From Deltaproteobacteria bacterium (GTDB lineage Bacteria > Desulfobacterota > Deferrimicrobia > Deferrimicrobiales > Deferrimicrobiaceae), in assembly GCA_017889845.1 (NCBI GenBank), contig JAGGAJ010000128.1, positions 1 to 5,229 of the forward strand: a stretch of DNA of 5,229 bases. The letters are read 5' to 3'. Shown here in pieces: positions 5,142 to 5,229 of this stretch. The notes under the pieces were generated by a model. That model was not told the DNA's origin and searched no databases. It saw nothing but the letters and a program-made list of their open reading frames with translations. The translations under genes and the position numbers were made by a program. Numbering within the stretch: position 1 is the first letter of the stretch; each line of letters opens with the position of its first letter.

Positions 5142-5229
5142 CATTTTCATGCCGGCCCGCGGAGAGGGCGACGATGCCGCTCTTCTCGGACAGGAACCGG
5201 TACCCGTGCCGCGCGAGCTCACGGACGCA
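5116..5229 (-). CDS. 3' end of an unrecognised protein-coding gene (partial)
   Basis: Reading the minus strand from the right edge gives 37 open codons ending in TAA at 5118-5116. The visible part starts VRELARHGYRFLSEKSG and ends ESPWGGE. All but one of the first 26 codons end in G or C, as in the clear genes of this window, which supports real coding sequence. The last dozen codons lose this bias, where the candidate cytochrome promoter overlaps. The gene starts outside the window and has the same direction as the cytochromes, with 42 bases between its stop and the next ATG. I do not recognise the family; the fragment looks like the end of a soluble alpha/beta domain but is too short to assign. 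Confidence 0.6.
   Translation of the reverse strand, partial: CVRELARHGYRFLSEKSGIVALSAGRHENVESPWGGE

Noticed and set aside
1..5229. tRNA or rRNA genes, CRISPR arrays, insertion sequences, phage or defence genes
   Set aside because: Both strands were read for these; the window is almost fully occupied by the metabolic genes listed and no such structures were seen.

Overview
This is a GC-rich bacterial window in which the coding third positions are almost all G or C. The mix of a PII nitrogen regulator, the three-subunit iron-sulfur lactate oxidation system and small exported c-type cytochromes suggests a respiring, possibly anaerobic or metal/sulfur-cycling bacterium of the Desulfuromonadota/Desulfobacterota kind. 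That placement is inference, because no marker gene here fixes the lineage.

Plus strand, 43-3244: a complete PII protein gene (glnB/glnK type) is followed closely by three tightly packed genes, lutA-lutB-lutC (also called lldE-lldF-lldG). lutA/lutB overlap by one base (TGATG) and lutB/lutC by four (ATGA), so the three are almost certainly one translationally coupled unit making the L-lactate to pyruvate oxidation complex. Between glnB and lutA lies a strong inverted repeat (403-434) that overlaps the only plausible start codons of lutA and is followed by a T-rich stretch. It could be a terminator, an attenuator or a start-masking hairpin.

Minus strand, 5229-3285: the gene order in the direction of transcription is the 3' end of an unrecognised gene (running off the right edge), a promoter-like sequence embedded in its last codons, a small lipoprotein-type monoheme cytochrome c, a related monoheme cytochrome c with an ordinary signal peptide, two GC-rich hairpins of which the second is a textbook intrinsic terminator, and a ten-helix AEC-family permease. 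The permease converges on lutC with only 40 bases between the stop codons.

How it may work together (inference): LutABC oxidises lactate in the cytoplasm, the cytochromes would carry respiratory electrons outside the membrane, and the AEC carrier could move an organic acid. No classical lactate permease (LldP/LctP) or GntR-type lut regulator is in the window. No RNA genes, CRISPR arrays, insertion sequences or defence systems were seen. The region looks like core metabolism; the main points of interest are the glnB-lut junction, the paired cytochromes and the terminator placed directly before the AEC gene.
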